A stretch of 64,000 nucleotides of DNA from Spirosoma terrae (GCF_010435915.1 NZ_JAAFZH010000001.1:1054001-1118000); one strand, 5' to 3'. Counted from the first letter of the stretch, positions 35,636 to 44,566 are shown. Notes: generated from the letters alone by a model not told the origin. Translations and numbers: made by a program.

Positions 35636-36376
35636 ATGAAAAAACTACTTATTATCCTGTGCCTGCTGACCAGTTCAGCCGCTATGGCGCAAAAAACGGA
35701 AGGTATCGTTACGTACGAACGAAAAACCTATTGGACCAAGCTAATTGCCCGCCTGACCTTTCTGAGTCAGGAACAGAAGGATCGGGCGGCACAAACCTGG
35801 AAAAATGACGATGAGTATAAGGAAAAAATGAAGCTGGCTTTCAACGCGAATGAGAGCTTATATGCTTACCCTACCGATGAGCCTACCGATGGTGGCTACT
35901 CCTGGCGAAACTCCGACTTATTTCTTTATCGGAATTTCGAGAAGGATAAGAAAACCGATATCATCGAAATGCTGGGTAAAACCTACATCGTTGAAGACTC
36001 CTTGCATACGCCATCCTGGAAAATCGGCAATCAGATTAAAGACATTGCCGGATACATTTGTATGAAGGCCGAAACCGAAGATCCAATCAAAAAACAGAAG
36101 ATTACGGCCTGGTTTGCACAGGATATTCCGGTTCCGGCCGGTCCGGAGCGGTATAATGGTTTGCCGGGGCTGATTCTGGAGTTAAATATTAATGACGGCG
36201 ATGTAATCATTGAAGCAACCAACGTAACATTTAAATCACTCACTCCCGATGATCTGAAACTGCCGAAAACAAAAGGTAAAAAGATCAATGATGCGGCTTA
36301 TGATGCGCTCATTAAACAGCATGTTGCCGAAAGCATCTCAGCGCATCGAAACCCCTATTGGGCCATCCGATACTGA
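35636..36376 (+). CDS. GLPGLI family protein
   Basis: The 246-residue protein has a signal peptide (ending SSAAMAQ) and the family hallmark near residue 180: AWFAQDIPVPAGPERYNGLPGLI followed by LELNINDGD (quoted in parts). It begins GIVTYERKTYW, also typical. GLPGLI proteins are encoded next to outer-membrane barrel or TonB-dependent receptor genes in Bacteroidota; their function is not established. It lies 27 bp behind the barrel gene and ends before a strong terminator, forming a two-gene operon. Confidence 0.88.
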   Translation: MKKLLIILCLLTSSAAMAQKTEGIVTYERKTYWTKLIARLTFLSQEQKDRAAQTWKNDDEYKEKMKLAFNANESLYAYPTDEPTDGGYSWRNSDLFLYRNFEKDKKTDIIEMLGKTYIVEDSLHTPSWKIGNQIKDIAGYICMKAETEDPIKKQKITAWFAQDIPVPAGPERYNGLPGLILELNINDGDVIIEATNVTFKSLTPDDLKLPKTKGKKINDAAYDALIKQHVAESISAHRNPYWAIRY

Positions 36377-36764
36377 TTTTGTTAAGGACTGCTGGCCTGA
36401 TACGTAGTACGTTGCCCGGCTTGGGCCGTGTTACGGCACGTTGGATAAAGACAGTTTTGGCATGGTGAGCATTGCTACCAGAAACGTTCTTTCTGTGCTA
36501 ATTCGCTAAACTATGGTCGAGTATTCAGCCTCACAACCGGTCAGACTGGTTGTGAGGCTGAATACTTTTTTTTAATCCATACCGCGATTCTGTACTATAG
36601 ATTCTTTCTGAGACATTAGAACTTAATTGGCTCTAACGGTGAATGGGTTAATATTTAATTTTGATAAAAATAAATGAGATTATATTAAATTTTGTAATAT
36701 ACTCGTTACGTAGTTCTTATTTTGGTTATTATTGGGCTTCATCAACCCAACTTATCTGGCCTCC
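36377..36764. other. Intergenic region, 388 bp
   Basis: Contains the strong terminator of the barrel/GLPGLI operon at 36520-36573, then an AT-rich stretch that probably holds the promoter of the S9 hydrolase gene. No further gene is seen. Confidence 0.5.
36520..36573 (+). terminator. Intrinsic terminator with 19-bp stem and T8 tract
   Basis: Arms 36520-36538 and 36548-36566 (AGTATTCAGCCTCACAACC and its complement) pair perfectly around a 9-nt loop and are followed by a run of T. It is a textbook rho-independent terminator for the GLPGLI operon. Confidence 0.9.
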
Positions 36765-37805
36765 ATGCGTCTGTTATACAGTATTCTGTTCCTCTTATGT
36801 CTGAGTTTTATAGCGAATGGCCAACAAAATCCAGCGTCTACTGGCGATGTGAACGAACGAATTAAGCAACTGGAAGAAAATCTGCGATACACAAATCAGG
36901 TTGTTAATAAGAACATCGATGATTTGCTCTGGTATCAGAAAGTCGGTGACGTCGCACTTATTGACAAAATCCGGTATACGAGCAAACCCCCTCACGTAAT
37001 CAAGAATCCCACTGGGCAGGGCGCTACTAATCCAATTATTATTCCGGCTTATACGTTTGTCCCAAAGAAATTTAGTTCGGCCAAAAAATTGCCGTTGCTG
37101 GTGTTTGTGCATGATGGCATCCATGGCGATTTCGGTACGTTATACGCCCATGTGGTTCGTGAGCTGCTGGATCAGGGATACATGATTCTAGCGCCCGAAT
37201 ACCGGGGGAGTGTTGGCTACGGCGGTGGGTTCTACAACCAGATTGATTACGGCGATTATGAGAACGACGATGTGCTGGCCGGTAAACGCTGGGCGGTTGA
37301 CAATATGGACCAGGTAGATGCCGACCGGATTGGGATCATCGGATGGAGCCACGGTGGTATGATTTCGCTGATGAATATTTTCGACCATCCGGAAGACTAT
37401 AAAGTGGCCTATGCGGGCGTTCCTGTGAGTGATATTATTGCTCGGCTTGGTTATAAGCCGCAACAATACCGGACTATTTTTTCGGAAGCTTCGCATATTG
37501 GTAAAGACCCGTCCGACAACGTAGCGGAATATCGTCGTCGGTCGCCGGTCTGGAATGCGCAGAAGCTCAAAACGCCCCTGCTAATTCATACCAATACCAA
37601 TGATGAAGATGTGAACGTACTGGAGGTTGAATCGCTGATCAACGCACTGAAAGCTCACGATAAAAAATTCGAGTACAAAATTTACCAGGATGCGCCAGGA
37701 GGGCACAGCTTTAATCGACTCGATACAAAGCTGGCCCGCGAATCGCGCAACGAGATTTACAAGTTCCTGGCCCGATACCTCAACCCGCCTTCAGCGGTAA
37801 AGTAA
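36765..37805 (+). CDS. Secreted S9-type alpha/beta hydrolase (prolyl-oligopeptidase-like)
   Basis: From the ATG at 36765 the product has 346 residues and a signal peptide (LLYSILFLLCLSFIANGQ). The alpha/beta-hydrolase fold shows LLVFVHDGIHGDFG, the LAPEYRGSVGYGG oxyanion region, the nucleophile elbow GWSHGG (serine), the Asp in TNTNDEDVNVLE and the His in APGGHSFNR. It corresponds to the catalytic domain of S9 peptidases without the propeller. The N-terminal segment (VNERIKQLEENL) is helical. Substrate unknown; a dipeptidyl-peptidase or esterase activity is possible. Confidence 0.82.
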   Translation: MRLLYSILFLLCLSFIANGQQNPASTGDVNERIKQLEENLRYTNQVVNKNIDDLLWYQKVGDVALIDKIRYTSKPPHVIKNPTGQGATNPIIIPAYTFVPKKFSSAKKLPLLVFVHDGIHGDFGTLYAHVVRELLDQGYMILAPEYRGSVGYGGGFYNQIDYGDYENDDVLAGKRWAVDNMDQVDADRIGIIGWSHGGMISLMNIFDHPEDYKVAYAGVPVSDIIARLGYKPQQYRTIFSEASHIGKDPSDNVAEYRRRSPVWNAQKLKTPLLIHTNTNDEDVNVLEVESLINALKAHDKKFEYKIYQDAPGGHSFNRLDTKLARESRNEIYKFLARYLNPPSAVK

Positions 37806-37870
37806 ATAACGTAGCGTATGCCTCGTTCTGGCCAAAAAGACATATCCGTTTTAGGCACTGATTGGGCAGT

Positions 37871-38005
37871 ATGGAGTTAGAAATAGTACTGGTTAAACCA
37901 TTGCTGGACGTAGTATATACGGCTAAAATCAGCAAAGGTGAGCGCTATTGGCATAGAGCATTGAATCAACTAGACGTACCATTCGTGCAAATCCATTTTG
38001 TATGA
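37871..38005 (+). CDS. Possible small ORF, 44 aa
   Basis: An ATG-to-TGA frame in the 293-bp gap between the S9 hydrolase and retropepsin-like genes reads MELEIVLVKPLLDVVYTA and onward to VQIHFV. It has no recognised relatives, signal or membrane helix, and its 3' end overlaps an imperfect hairpin (37974-38014). It may be non-coding; it is listed because nothing else fills the gap. Confidence 0.2.
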   Translation: MELEIVLVKPLLDVVYTAKISKGERYWHRALNQLDVPFVQIHFV

Positions 38006-38098
38006 ATGGTACGTTTTAGTTTATTACATCACAAGTTCATGGAACACTTACCTGATACCCTCAATCAGGTTGGATTAAATTAGATAATCAATTAAAGA

Positions 38099-39025
38099 AT
38101 GAAAGCAATTCGGGTTTACGCTGTGCTGATAGCCAGTCTCTTATGGCAACTAAGTTTTGGGCAGGACGCCAACAAAACGGGGCTGTCATCGAAAATAAAT
38201 AGTATCCCTTTTCAACTAACTGATTATAACAACCTGTCGGTACAGGCGATCCTAAACAATAAGGACACGGTGCATTTGATGTTTCATACGGCCGCGAATG
38301 CTGTTACGTTGACAGAAGAGTCAATGAAAAAAGTAAAAAGCCTATCCTTCGATGGTGCCGATACGGTGAAGAGTTGGGGAGGAGAGAACAATGTATCCCG
38401 TTTCAGTAAGAGCAACGTACTAAAAATTGCTGGGTTGCAGTGGCAGAACGTACCGATTTGGGAGAATAAAAATTCAGGCCCACAAACAGACGGTAAGTTT
38501 GGAATAGATCTTTTCGAGAATAAAGTTATCGAGCTGGATTTTGATAATAAGACAATGTTCGTTCATCGCGAACTGCCCACAAAAACAAAAAAATATCAGA
38601 AAGTAAAGTTGTTTTTTGAGGACGATATGATGTTTCTGGAGGGTAACTGTTTGGTCGGTGATACGTTATTGAGCAATAAATTCCTGATTCACTCCGGATA
38701 TTCGGGCGGTATTTTGTTTGACGACGCTTTCGCTGGGAATAACAAGCTTGACGAAAAACTGACAATCATTGCCGAAAAAGAACTGAAAGACTCATTTGGG
38801 AACGTACTAAAAACCAAAAAAGCGATTGTGCCTAAGTTTATGCTGGGCAATGAAGTACTGCAGAATGTTCCTGTCGGCTTTTTTTCGGGCGCGCTGGGAC
38901 GACAAAAAATAAGTGTGATAGGGGGCGACATCCTAAAGCGTTTCAACGTAATAATCGATGCCCAGCGGGAGCACATCTACCTGAAAGCGAATAGACTGAA
39001 AAACACGAGCTACACGAATACGTAA
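38099..39025 (+). CDS. Secreted retropepsin-like protein with both catalytic Asp replaced by His
   Basis: The 308-residue protein has a signal peptide (ending WQLSFGQ). It follows the two-lobe pattern of Bacteroidota retropepsin-like aspartic proteases: a first lobe with VHLMFHTAANAVTL (where LDTGA is expected), then FGIDLFENKVIELDFDNKTMFVH, and a second lobe with FLIHSGYSGGILFDD (where IDSGYSG is expected) and VIGGDILKRFNVIID. Both catalytic aspartates are histidine: His63 (CAT) and His198 (CAC), each one base from an Asp codon. It is unlikely to be an active aspartic protease; a binding protein or altered enzyme is more likely. Confidence 0.7.
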   Translation: MKAIRVYAVLIASLLWQLSFGQDANKTGLSSKINSIPFQLTDYNNLSVQAILNNKDTVHLMFHTAANAVTLTEESMKKVKSLSFDGADTVKSWGGENNVSRFSKSNVLKIAGLQWQNVPIWENKNSGPQTDGKFGIDLFENKVIELDFDNKTMFVHRELPTKTKKYQKVKLFFEDDMMFLEGNCLVGDTLLSNKFLIHSGYSGGILFDDAFAGNNKLDEKLTIIAEKELKDSFGNVLKTKKAIVPKFMLGNEVLQNVPVGFFSGALGRQKISVIGGDILKRFNVIIDAQREHIYLKANRLKNTSYTNT

Positions 39026-39405
39026 AACAGCCTAAGCGAAATTACCAGTCTGAAAAGGAAATCTGTTTGATTATTTATCATAAGAAGTGTAAGAATGAGT
39101 GTGTTAGCTATATCGAAGTCATTGAGGAAACATACCTTTTAAATGAATCGATTTGTTAACCAATAGATGGGATGCAGAAAGGACATAACCGCGATTTCTG
39201 CCCCGTAAATCCAGACGTAATTGGAGTTTAAACAAAGCCAGCGTAGAATATTTGTTTACTAACCGAACATAGTCTGGAAGGCATCGAGCTGGCGAAACAG
39301 CCTATTTGTCCCTTGGTTCAGTAACGCTTACTTTAGTACTTACTTTAGTACTTACTACGGCTTATAGGTTGATGACTTAGCCGTATGCCTAAACCGCTTG
39401 CCTGA
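39026..39405. other. Intergenic region, 380 bp, with a short tandem repeat
   Basis: No gene is seen. Near its right end CTTACTTTAGTA is repeated twice in tandem (39327-39350) and followed by a partial third unit, CTTACT. The repeat lies 50-80 bp upstream of the acyl-CoA dehydrogenase gene and could affect its promoter. Confidence 0.5.
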
Positions 39406-40683
39406 ATGGAAACCATATTCACTACCGACCGCGTTCGGCCCTTGCTGAAAAAGGTCCGTCATTTTGTCCAGACTGAGCTTATTCCGCTCGAAAAAGGTTT
39501 CTCCCATCATCAGCTGGATGAGTTGATTCCACTACTCGAACAGAAACGCCAGCAGGTAAAAGCCGCTGGTTTATGGGGCTTACATTTGCCTAAAGAAGAA
39601 GGACGTAGCGGGCCATTGGGGCATGGATTAACGCTTTGTGAATTCGGTCAGATTAGCGAGGAACTGGCTCACGCTCCTTTTTTTGGACACTACGTATTTG
39701 GCTGCCAGGCGCCTGATATTGGTAATAGTGAGCTACTGCACCAATTTGCATCGCCCGACATTAAAGAGCGCTATTTGACGCCACTTCTGGAAGGTGATAT
39801 TCGAAGCTGTTTTTCCATGACGGAGCCAGAGTTTGCAGGCTCGAATCCAACCCGTATGGCTACCAGTGCTGTGCGAGATGGCAACGACTATGTTATCAAT
39901 GGGCGAAAATGGTTCACCTCTTCGGCAGACGGGGCTGCTTTTGCCATAGTCATGGTTGTTACAAATCCAGAGGCCGATCAACACCGGCGAGCCAGCATGA
40001 TAGTTGTGCCGACCGACACGCCCGGTTTCAGCATTGAGCGGAATATTCCGGTCTTTGGCGACGTTGGGCAAGGCTGGTTTAGCCATGCCGAGGTGACCTA
40101 CACCAATTGTCGGGTACCGGTTTCCAATCTGATCGGCGAAGAGGGAATGGGTTTTCGATTGGCTCAGGAGCGGCTCGGTCCCGGCCGCATTCATCACTGT
40201 ATGCGCTGGATCGGTAATGCGGAAAAAGCGTTAGATCTGCTGTGTAAACGAGCTGCAACGCGCGAAATTGACGATAATATCATGCTGGGCGAAAAGCAGT
40301 TTATACAGGATTTTATTGCTGAGAGCCGGGCTGATATTGATGCCAGTCGATTATACGTATTGAACACGGCTCACATGATTGATAAGGTTGGAGCAGCCAA
40401 CGTCCGGGAAGCCGTATCAGCTATCAAATTCTTTGTGGCAAATTCATTTTTGCGGGTTCTGGATCGGGCTATACAGGTGCATGGGGCTTTAGGAATTACC
40501 GATGATACGGTCTTGTCGGCTATGTATCGGCATGAACGTGGAGCCCGTATCTGGGATGGCGCTGACGAAGTGCACAAGCAAAATCTGGCTAGTAGTATTC
40601 TGAAAAAATACGGCTTAGATGTAAAGAAAAAAGCGCGGGAGCTGCAGGAATTTCGTCGGATGATGGCCGCCGAACAGTTATAA
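39406..40683 (+). CDS. Acyl-CoA dehydrogenase, ACAD10/11-like
   Basis: The 425-residue FAD flavoprotein has the acyl-CoA dehydrogenase signatures CFSMTEPEFAGSNPTRM, the INGRKWFTSSADGA segment and the C-terminal AIQVHGALGITDDTVLS followed by RGARIWDGADEVHKQ. The GRIHHCMRWIGNAEKAL segment is the pattern of the ACAD10/11 and LvaC-type group, which acts on 4-phospho-hydroxyacyl-CoA. The next gene, 48 bp downstream, is the matching kinase-type protein. The pair is therefore a likely two-gene route that turns 4-hydroxyacyl-CoAs into ordinary beta-oxidation substrates. Confidence 0.85.
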   Translation: METIFTTDRVRPLLKKVRHFVQTELIPLEKGFSHHQLDELIPLLEQKRQQVKAAGLWGLHLPKEEGRSGPLGHGLTLCEFGQISEELAHAPFFGHYVFGCQAPDIGNSELLHQFASPDIKERYLTPLLEGDIRSCFSMTEPEFAGSNPTRMATSAVRDGNDYVINGRKWFTSSADGAAFAIVMVVTNPEADQHRRASMIVVPTDTPGFSIERNIPVFGDVGQGWFSHAEVTYTNCRVPVSNLIGEEGMGFRLAQERLGPGRIHHCMRWIGNAEKALDLLCKRAATREIDDNIMLGEKQFIQDFIAESRADIDASRLYVLNTAHMIDKVGAANVREAVSAIKFFVANSFLRVLDRAIQVHGALGITDDTVLSAMYRHERGARIWDGADEVHKQNLASSILKKYGLDVKKKARELQEFRRMMAAEQL

Positions 40684-40731
40684 TACTAGCCAGGATTCTG
40701 TTTTGATTGTCAACTCCATTATTGGCATACC

Positions 40732-41799
40732 ATGATCGATTCTCCGCGTTCAGTCCGAGTAGGCGAAGAGCTTCATTTAGAGGCTTTAGTGAATTATTTG
40801 CGCGAACACGCCCCCGCAATCGGTCCGATTCAGGCGATTCAGCAATTTCCGGGAGGTTTTTCTAATCTGACGTACCTACTCAAAACACCTGATCGGGAAT
40901 ACGTGTTACGTCGGCCACCGGTTGGGGCATCCGTCAAAGGTGGCCATGATATGGGGCGTGAATTTCGGGTGTTATCCTTATTAAAAGGCCATTATGATCG
41001 TGTTCCCAGCCCAATTGTTAATTGCGAAACGAATGATGTAATCGGTGCGCCATTCTACGTAATGGAACGCTTATCGGGGGTTATTTTACGAGCCCCTATG
41101 GCTGCTTCCCTGCAGATAGCCCCCGAACAGATGCGCCGTTTATCGGAGACACTGATCGATAACTTACTTGACATTCATTCGCTGGATATCGTTAAAACGG
41201 GTCTTGTGCAGCTTGGTAAACCCGACGGTTATGTACAACGTCAGGTTGAAGGCTGGATCAGGCGATATCGGCAGGCTCAAACGGATGTGATTTCGGCCAT
41301 GAACGTAGTGGAAGAATGGCTTGTAAATCAGTATCCACCAGTGCAGCCCCCGGCTTTTCTGCATAACGATTACAAATACGATAACGTACTGTTTAGAGCT
41401 GATGAGAGCAGTTCGGGACCAAGTCCAGCCATTGTTGGTGTGCTGGATTGGGAAATGGCCACTGTTGGCGATCCGTTGATGGACTTGGGTGCTACGTTAG
41501 CCTACTGGTCTGAAGCGTCTGACTCCGATGCTTATCGTACATTCAATCTGACATGGCTACCCGGTAACCTGACCCGGCAGGACGTAGCACACCGCTACGC
41601 CGAACGTAGTGGCCGTAATCTGTCTAACATTGTCTTTTACTACGTATTTGGGCTGTATAAAAATGCCGTCATTGCTCAGCAGATTTATGCACGATGGAAG
41701 CAGGGACACAGCCGCGATGAGCGCTTTGGACGAATTTTACCCATGATTATCGAATTGGCTGATAAAGCGGTTTCGGCCATAAAAAGCGGCCGACTCTAA
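40732..41799 (+). CDS. Phosphotransferase (APH fold), ACAD10/11 kinase-domain-like
   Basis: The 355-residue protein has an aminoglycoside-phosphotransferase-like kinase fold: FPGGFSNLTYLLKTPDREYVLRRPP at the ATP-binding N-lobe, catalytic loop LHNDYKYDNVLF (HxDxxxxN) and GVLDWEMATVGDPLMDLG for the Mg-binding Asp. The FSNLTY, RRPP and DWE..TVGDP patterns are those of the kinase domain fused to acyl-CoA dehydrogenase in mitochondrial ACAD10/11 and of LvaA in Pseudomonas putida. The substrate is inferred to be 4-hydroxyacyl-CoA. It forms an operon with the preceding dehydrogenase gene. Confidence 0.82.
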   Translation: MIDSPRSVRVGEELHLEALVNYLREHAPAIGPIQAIQQFPGGFSNLTYLLKTPDREYVLRRPPVGASVKGGHDMGREFRVLSLLKGHYDRVPSPIVNCETNDVIGAPFYVMERLSGVILRAPMAASLQIAPEQMRRLSETLIDNLLDIHSLDIVKTGLVQLGKPDGYVQRQVEGWIRRYRQAQTDVISAMNVVEEWLVNQYPPVQPPAFLHNDYKYDNVLFRADESSSGPSPAIVGVLDWEMATVGDPLMDLGATLAYWSEASDSDAYRTFNLTWLPGNLTRQDVAHRYAERSGRNLSNIVFYYVFGLYKNAVIAQQIYARWKQGHSRDERFGRILPMIIELADKAVSAIKSGRL

Positions 41800-41838
41800 A
41801 CGAATACGATTCTAAGTAACGTGCTCGTTGAGAGTCGG
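41790..41838. terminator. Possible hairpin between convergent kinase genes
   Basis: CCGACTCT (41790-41797) pairs with AGAGTCGG (41831-41838), with AACGA/TCGTT pairing further inside. The stem is interrupted, so the call is modest. Confidence 0.35.
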
Positions 41839-41845
41839 ATCTGGA

Positions 41846-42886
41846 TTAGATGCCAAGCCGCTTCAGAATTTTATCGGCATCAAACGTTTCAATGGAAGGA
41901 AAATACGTTTGATAGGCTTCGCGCTGAAGTTTGGTTGCGTAGGTGCGATGGAAGAAGTATCGACCGTACTTGATAACGTAATTGAGAATAAAAAAGCGAT
42001 ACGCTTCGGGCAGAAACCGAATTTCATTTTCCGTTAATGGATACACACGGTGGTATTCCTCCAGGAATAGCATAAAACGCTCTTCCATCAGCGGACCTAT
42101 TACGTAGCTGAATACGGTTCGATCACCAACGTCGGAGGTGACCCGGCTAAAGAAGTAGAAATCCATGACCCGGTAACTGATTCTGAACCAGTCATAATCC
42201 CAGCGCGAGAATAATTCCTGATTTTCAGTAACGGAAAAATTGCCGATGTTCCAGTCTACGAAAACCGGCATGGTCTCAACCGAGCCAGCTACGAGTTTCT
42301 GGCGATTTTCGAGAAATAGATTGCACTGTTGTTTAAGCTCATCAACGTGCATTCGGTGTTCAAACTGCCCGGTTTCGGTTTCGAGCATATCCAGTAAATC
42401 CCAGATATCGGAACGTAGCGTTTTTGATGACTTGGGCAGCACTGGGCTGACGCGCGAACAGGCTTTATGGAATTTACCGATTTGGGTACCAAGCTTACGA
42501 ATTTGCTCTTCGTTTAATCGGCGGGGTAGTCGGTACTGACTTCGAATAGGATTATAAAACACCACCCATGCATCAACCAGCCCTTCCTTATGGCGATACG
42601 TATAGACCTGACCGTCACGTACCAGCGATTTGGCCAGTACATTCTCAAATGGGTAAAGCAGGTTGTTTGAGAGCGCGTGGATGATTCGATGATCTTCTAC
42701 GAAATGCTCATGTTTACCGAAATAAGAAAGCTTGGCAATAATGCTGTCACCATCTTCAAACGTGACTTTGAAAACGTGATTGGTTGACACCTTGGCGCTA
42801 ATATCCGTGATACTTTGAATTTGCTCCGTCGGATCAAAGCTAGCCCAGGCTTTTTTTATGATAGTAGGGTAATCAACTAGACGCAT
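41846..42886 (-). CDS. Atypical APH/choline-kinase-fold protein
   Basis: The 346-residue protein looks like a small-molecule kinase of the protein-kinase-like fold. The N-lobe has VFKVTFEDGDSIIAKLSY, and the catalytic loop reads VFVDWNIGNFS, where HGDxxxxN is usual, so the His is Val while Asp and Asn remain. The Mg-binding motif would be SRWDYDWFRIS. It is aromatic-rich, with no signal or membrane helix. It lies downstream of a glutamine-synthetase-family gene on the same strand, separated by a repeat element. Substrate unknown. Confidence 0.6.
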   Translation of the reverse strand: MRLVDYPTIIKKAWASFDPTEQIQSITDISAKVSTNHVFKVTFEDGDSIIAKLSYFGKHEHFVEDHRIIHALSNNLLYPFENVLAKSLVRDGQVYTYRHKEGLVDAWVVFYNPIRSQYRLPRRLNEEQIRKLGTQIGKFHKACSRVSPVLPKSSKTLRSDIWDLLDMLETETGQFEHRMHVDELKQQCNLFLENRQKLVAGSVETMPVFVDWNIGNFSVTENQELFSRWDYDWFRISYRVMDFYFFSRVTSDVGDRTVFSYVIGPLMEERFMLFLEEYHRVYPLTENEIRFLPEAYRFFILNYVIKYGRYFFHRTYATKLQREAYQTYFPSIETFDADKILKRLGI

Positions 42887-42897
42887 GAAGGTTCTTC

Positions 42898-42991
42898 GTT
42901 TTCAGTTTATGGTTTATAGTAGCTGACGCGTCAAGATTCCTTTGCGTCAGCCACTGCTCGGGCAGCCCCGTGAAAACTCTAAACTGAAAAC
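42898..42991. repeat. Nested intergenic palindrome, copy A
   Basis: Outer arms GTTTTCAGTTTA (42898-42909) and TAAACTGAAAAC (42980-42991) enclose an inner stem GCTGACGC (42922-42929) and GCGTCAGC (42944-42951). The inner part, with CGTC, CCTTTGCGTCAGCCACT and flanks, is nearly identical to copy B at 51820-51912. It lies directly after the stop of the glutamine-synthetase-family gene. Confidence 0.75.
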
Positions 42992-42996
42992 TCATT

Positions 42997-44355
42997 TTAT
43001 ATAATTTCAAAATATCGTTTCAATTCCCAATCGCTGACCTGGCTGACGTATTGTCGCCACTCCCAGTCGCGCGTGCGGGTGAAATGGTCAACAAATTCGG
43101 AGCCAAACAGTTCCGTTGCAATTGGCGAATTTGCCATTGCTTTAGTGGCTTCGTGTAAATTAGCCGGTAAAACGCCATGCTGTTTATCGACATACCCATT
43201 GCCAACCGAAGCCGGAATATCGAGCGTAAGTTGATGTCGAATACCGTATAATCCCGAAGCGAGCGCAGCCGCAATGGCTAAATACGGATTTGAGTCGGAG
43301 CCGGAAACCCGGTGTTCCACCCGCGTATAATTCTCATTCCGATTCAGTACACGAAGAGCCGTGGTACGATTATCTACTGACCACGTAACGGTTGTTGGCG
43401 CCCATGCCCCTTCCACCAGCCGCTTGTAGCTATTGATCGTTGGCGCAAACATAGGGGTGATATGGGGCAGGCAGTGAAGCTGACCAGCTATAAATTGCTT
43501 CATCAGTTCACTCATCCGGTCAGGTTGATCCGTGGCGTAGAATAGATTGTTTGTTTTATCCTGATTCCATAAGCTTTGGTGGATATGACCACTACAACCA
43601 GGGAGGTGGGCATTCCACTTAGCCATAAACGTAGCCACAACGCCGTGCCGGTAAGCTATTTCGCGAACAGCGGTCTTGAACAGGATTGCTTTATCGGCCG
43701 CCCTCACTACGTCATCGTGGGTAATGGCGGCTTCGTAAACGCCTGGCCCCGTTTCGGTATGGAGACCTTCTAACGGAATATCGAATTCGCTTAACAAATC
43801 GAATAAGTCATGATAAAATGCGCTTTCGAGCGAAGGGCGCAAAATGGAGTAACCAAACATACCGGGTGTTAATGGTTCCAGATTACGAAAATCCTTCTCC
43901 TGAAGGCTCTGCGGTGTTTCCCGGAAATTGAACCATTCGAACTCCTGCGCATATTCGGCATGAAAGCCCATGCTCTGGCACTGAGCCGCTATTCGTTTCA
44001 GCAACGAGCGGGGGCATGCTGCCAAATCATTGCCTTCGGGCTGGCTAAAGTCCGCCAGAAAGAACGGAATGTTTTCTTCCCAGGGAATTTGGCGGAACGT
44101 AGCGAGGTCGAGCCGGACCGGAGCGTCGGGATAGCCAGAGTGCCATCCCGTCGTTCGCCCATTATCGTAAGGCATATCGGACGAATCCCAGCCCCACACA
44201 ACGTCGCAAAAACCGTAACTATCGGATAAGCCATCTATAAATTTTTGCCGGCCAATGATTTTACCACGTAGTATACCATCAATGTCGGCAAAAGCATATT
44301 TAATTTTCTTTATGTCGTTTTGCTCGATGAAAGAAAGAATTTCTTGTTGGTTCAT
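42997..44355 (-). CDS. Glutamine synthetase family protein
   Basis: From the ATG at 44355 the product has 452 residues. The beta-grasp N-terminus (IKYAFADIDGILRGKII) and the catalytic domain are recognisable: the ATP and glutamate site NAHLPGCSGHIHQSLW, then NSYKRLVEGAWAPTTVTWSVDNRTTALRV (quoted in part) and EHRVSGSDSNPYLAIAAAL. It looks like the gamma-glutamyl-amine/FluG-type branch rather than the central GlnA, because the adenylylation-loop tyrosine region is not evident. It would join glutamate to an amine using ATP. The neighbouring kinase-like gene and the CNT transporter may belong to the same small-molecule route (inference). Confidence 0.78.
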   Translation of the reverse strand: MNQQEILSFIEQNDIKKIKYAFADIDGILRGKIIGRQKFIDGLSDSYGFCDVVWGWDSSDMPYDNGRTTGWHSGYPDAPVRLDLATFRQIPWEENIPFFLADFSQPEGNDLAACPRSLLKRIAAQCQSMGFHAEYAQEFEWFNFRETPQSLQEKDFRNLEPLTPGMFGYSILRPSLESAFYHDLFDLLSEFDIPLEGLHTETGPGVYEAAITHDDVVRAADKAILFKTAVREIAYRHGVVATFMAKWNAHLPGCSGHIHQSLWNQDKTNNLFYATDQPDRMSELMKQFIAGQLHCLPHITPMFAPTINSYKRLVEGAWAPTTVTWSVDNRTTALRVLNRNENYTRVEHRVSGSDSNPYLAIAAALASGLYGIRHQLTLDIPASVGNGYVDKQHGVLPANLHEATKAMANSPIATELFGSEFVDHFTRTRDWEWRQYVSQVSDWELKRYFEII

Positions 44356-44499
44356 GGCGTGTTGATGGGTAATTCCAAATCGCGTCAAAGATCAGTAAAT
44401 AGTTTATCCGTTAACGAATTTAGGTCAATTATGGCTCAAAAAAGCGGTAGGAATAGGGTAAGAGTGCGATTTATAAAAACTCCCCCAGTTAGACAAACA

Positions 44500-44531
44500 A
44501 ATTGGGCTGCCTTACTGAGGGCAGCCCAATT
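44500..44531 (-). terminator. Intrinsic terminator of the nucleoside transporter gene
   Basis: AATTGGGCTGCC (44500-44511) pairs with GGCAGCCCAATT (44520-44531) over 12 bp around an 8-nt loop. The minus strand below continues TTTGTTTG, giving a U-tract. It lies 36 bp past the transporter stop. Confidence 0.8.
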
Positions 44532-44566
44532 CAGAATAATGATTTGGCTAGTATGTCGAAAGGGAG

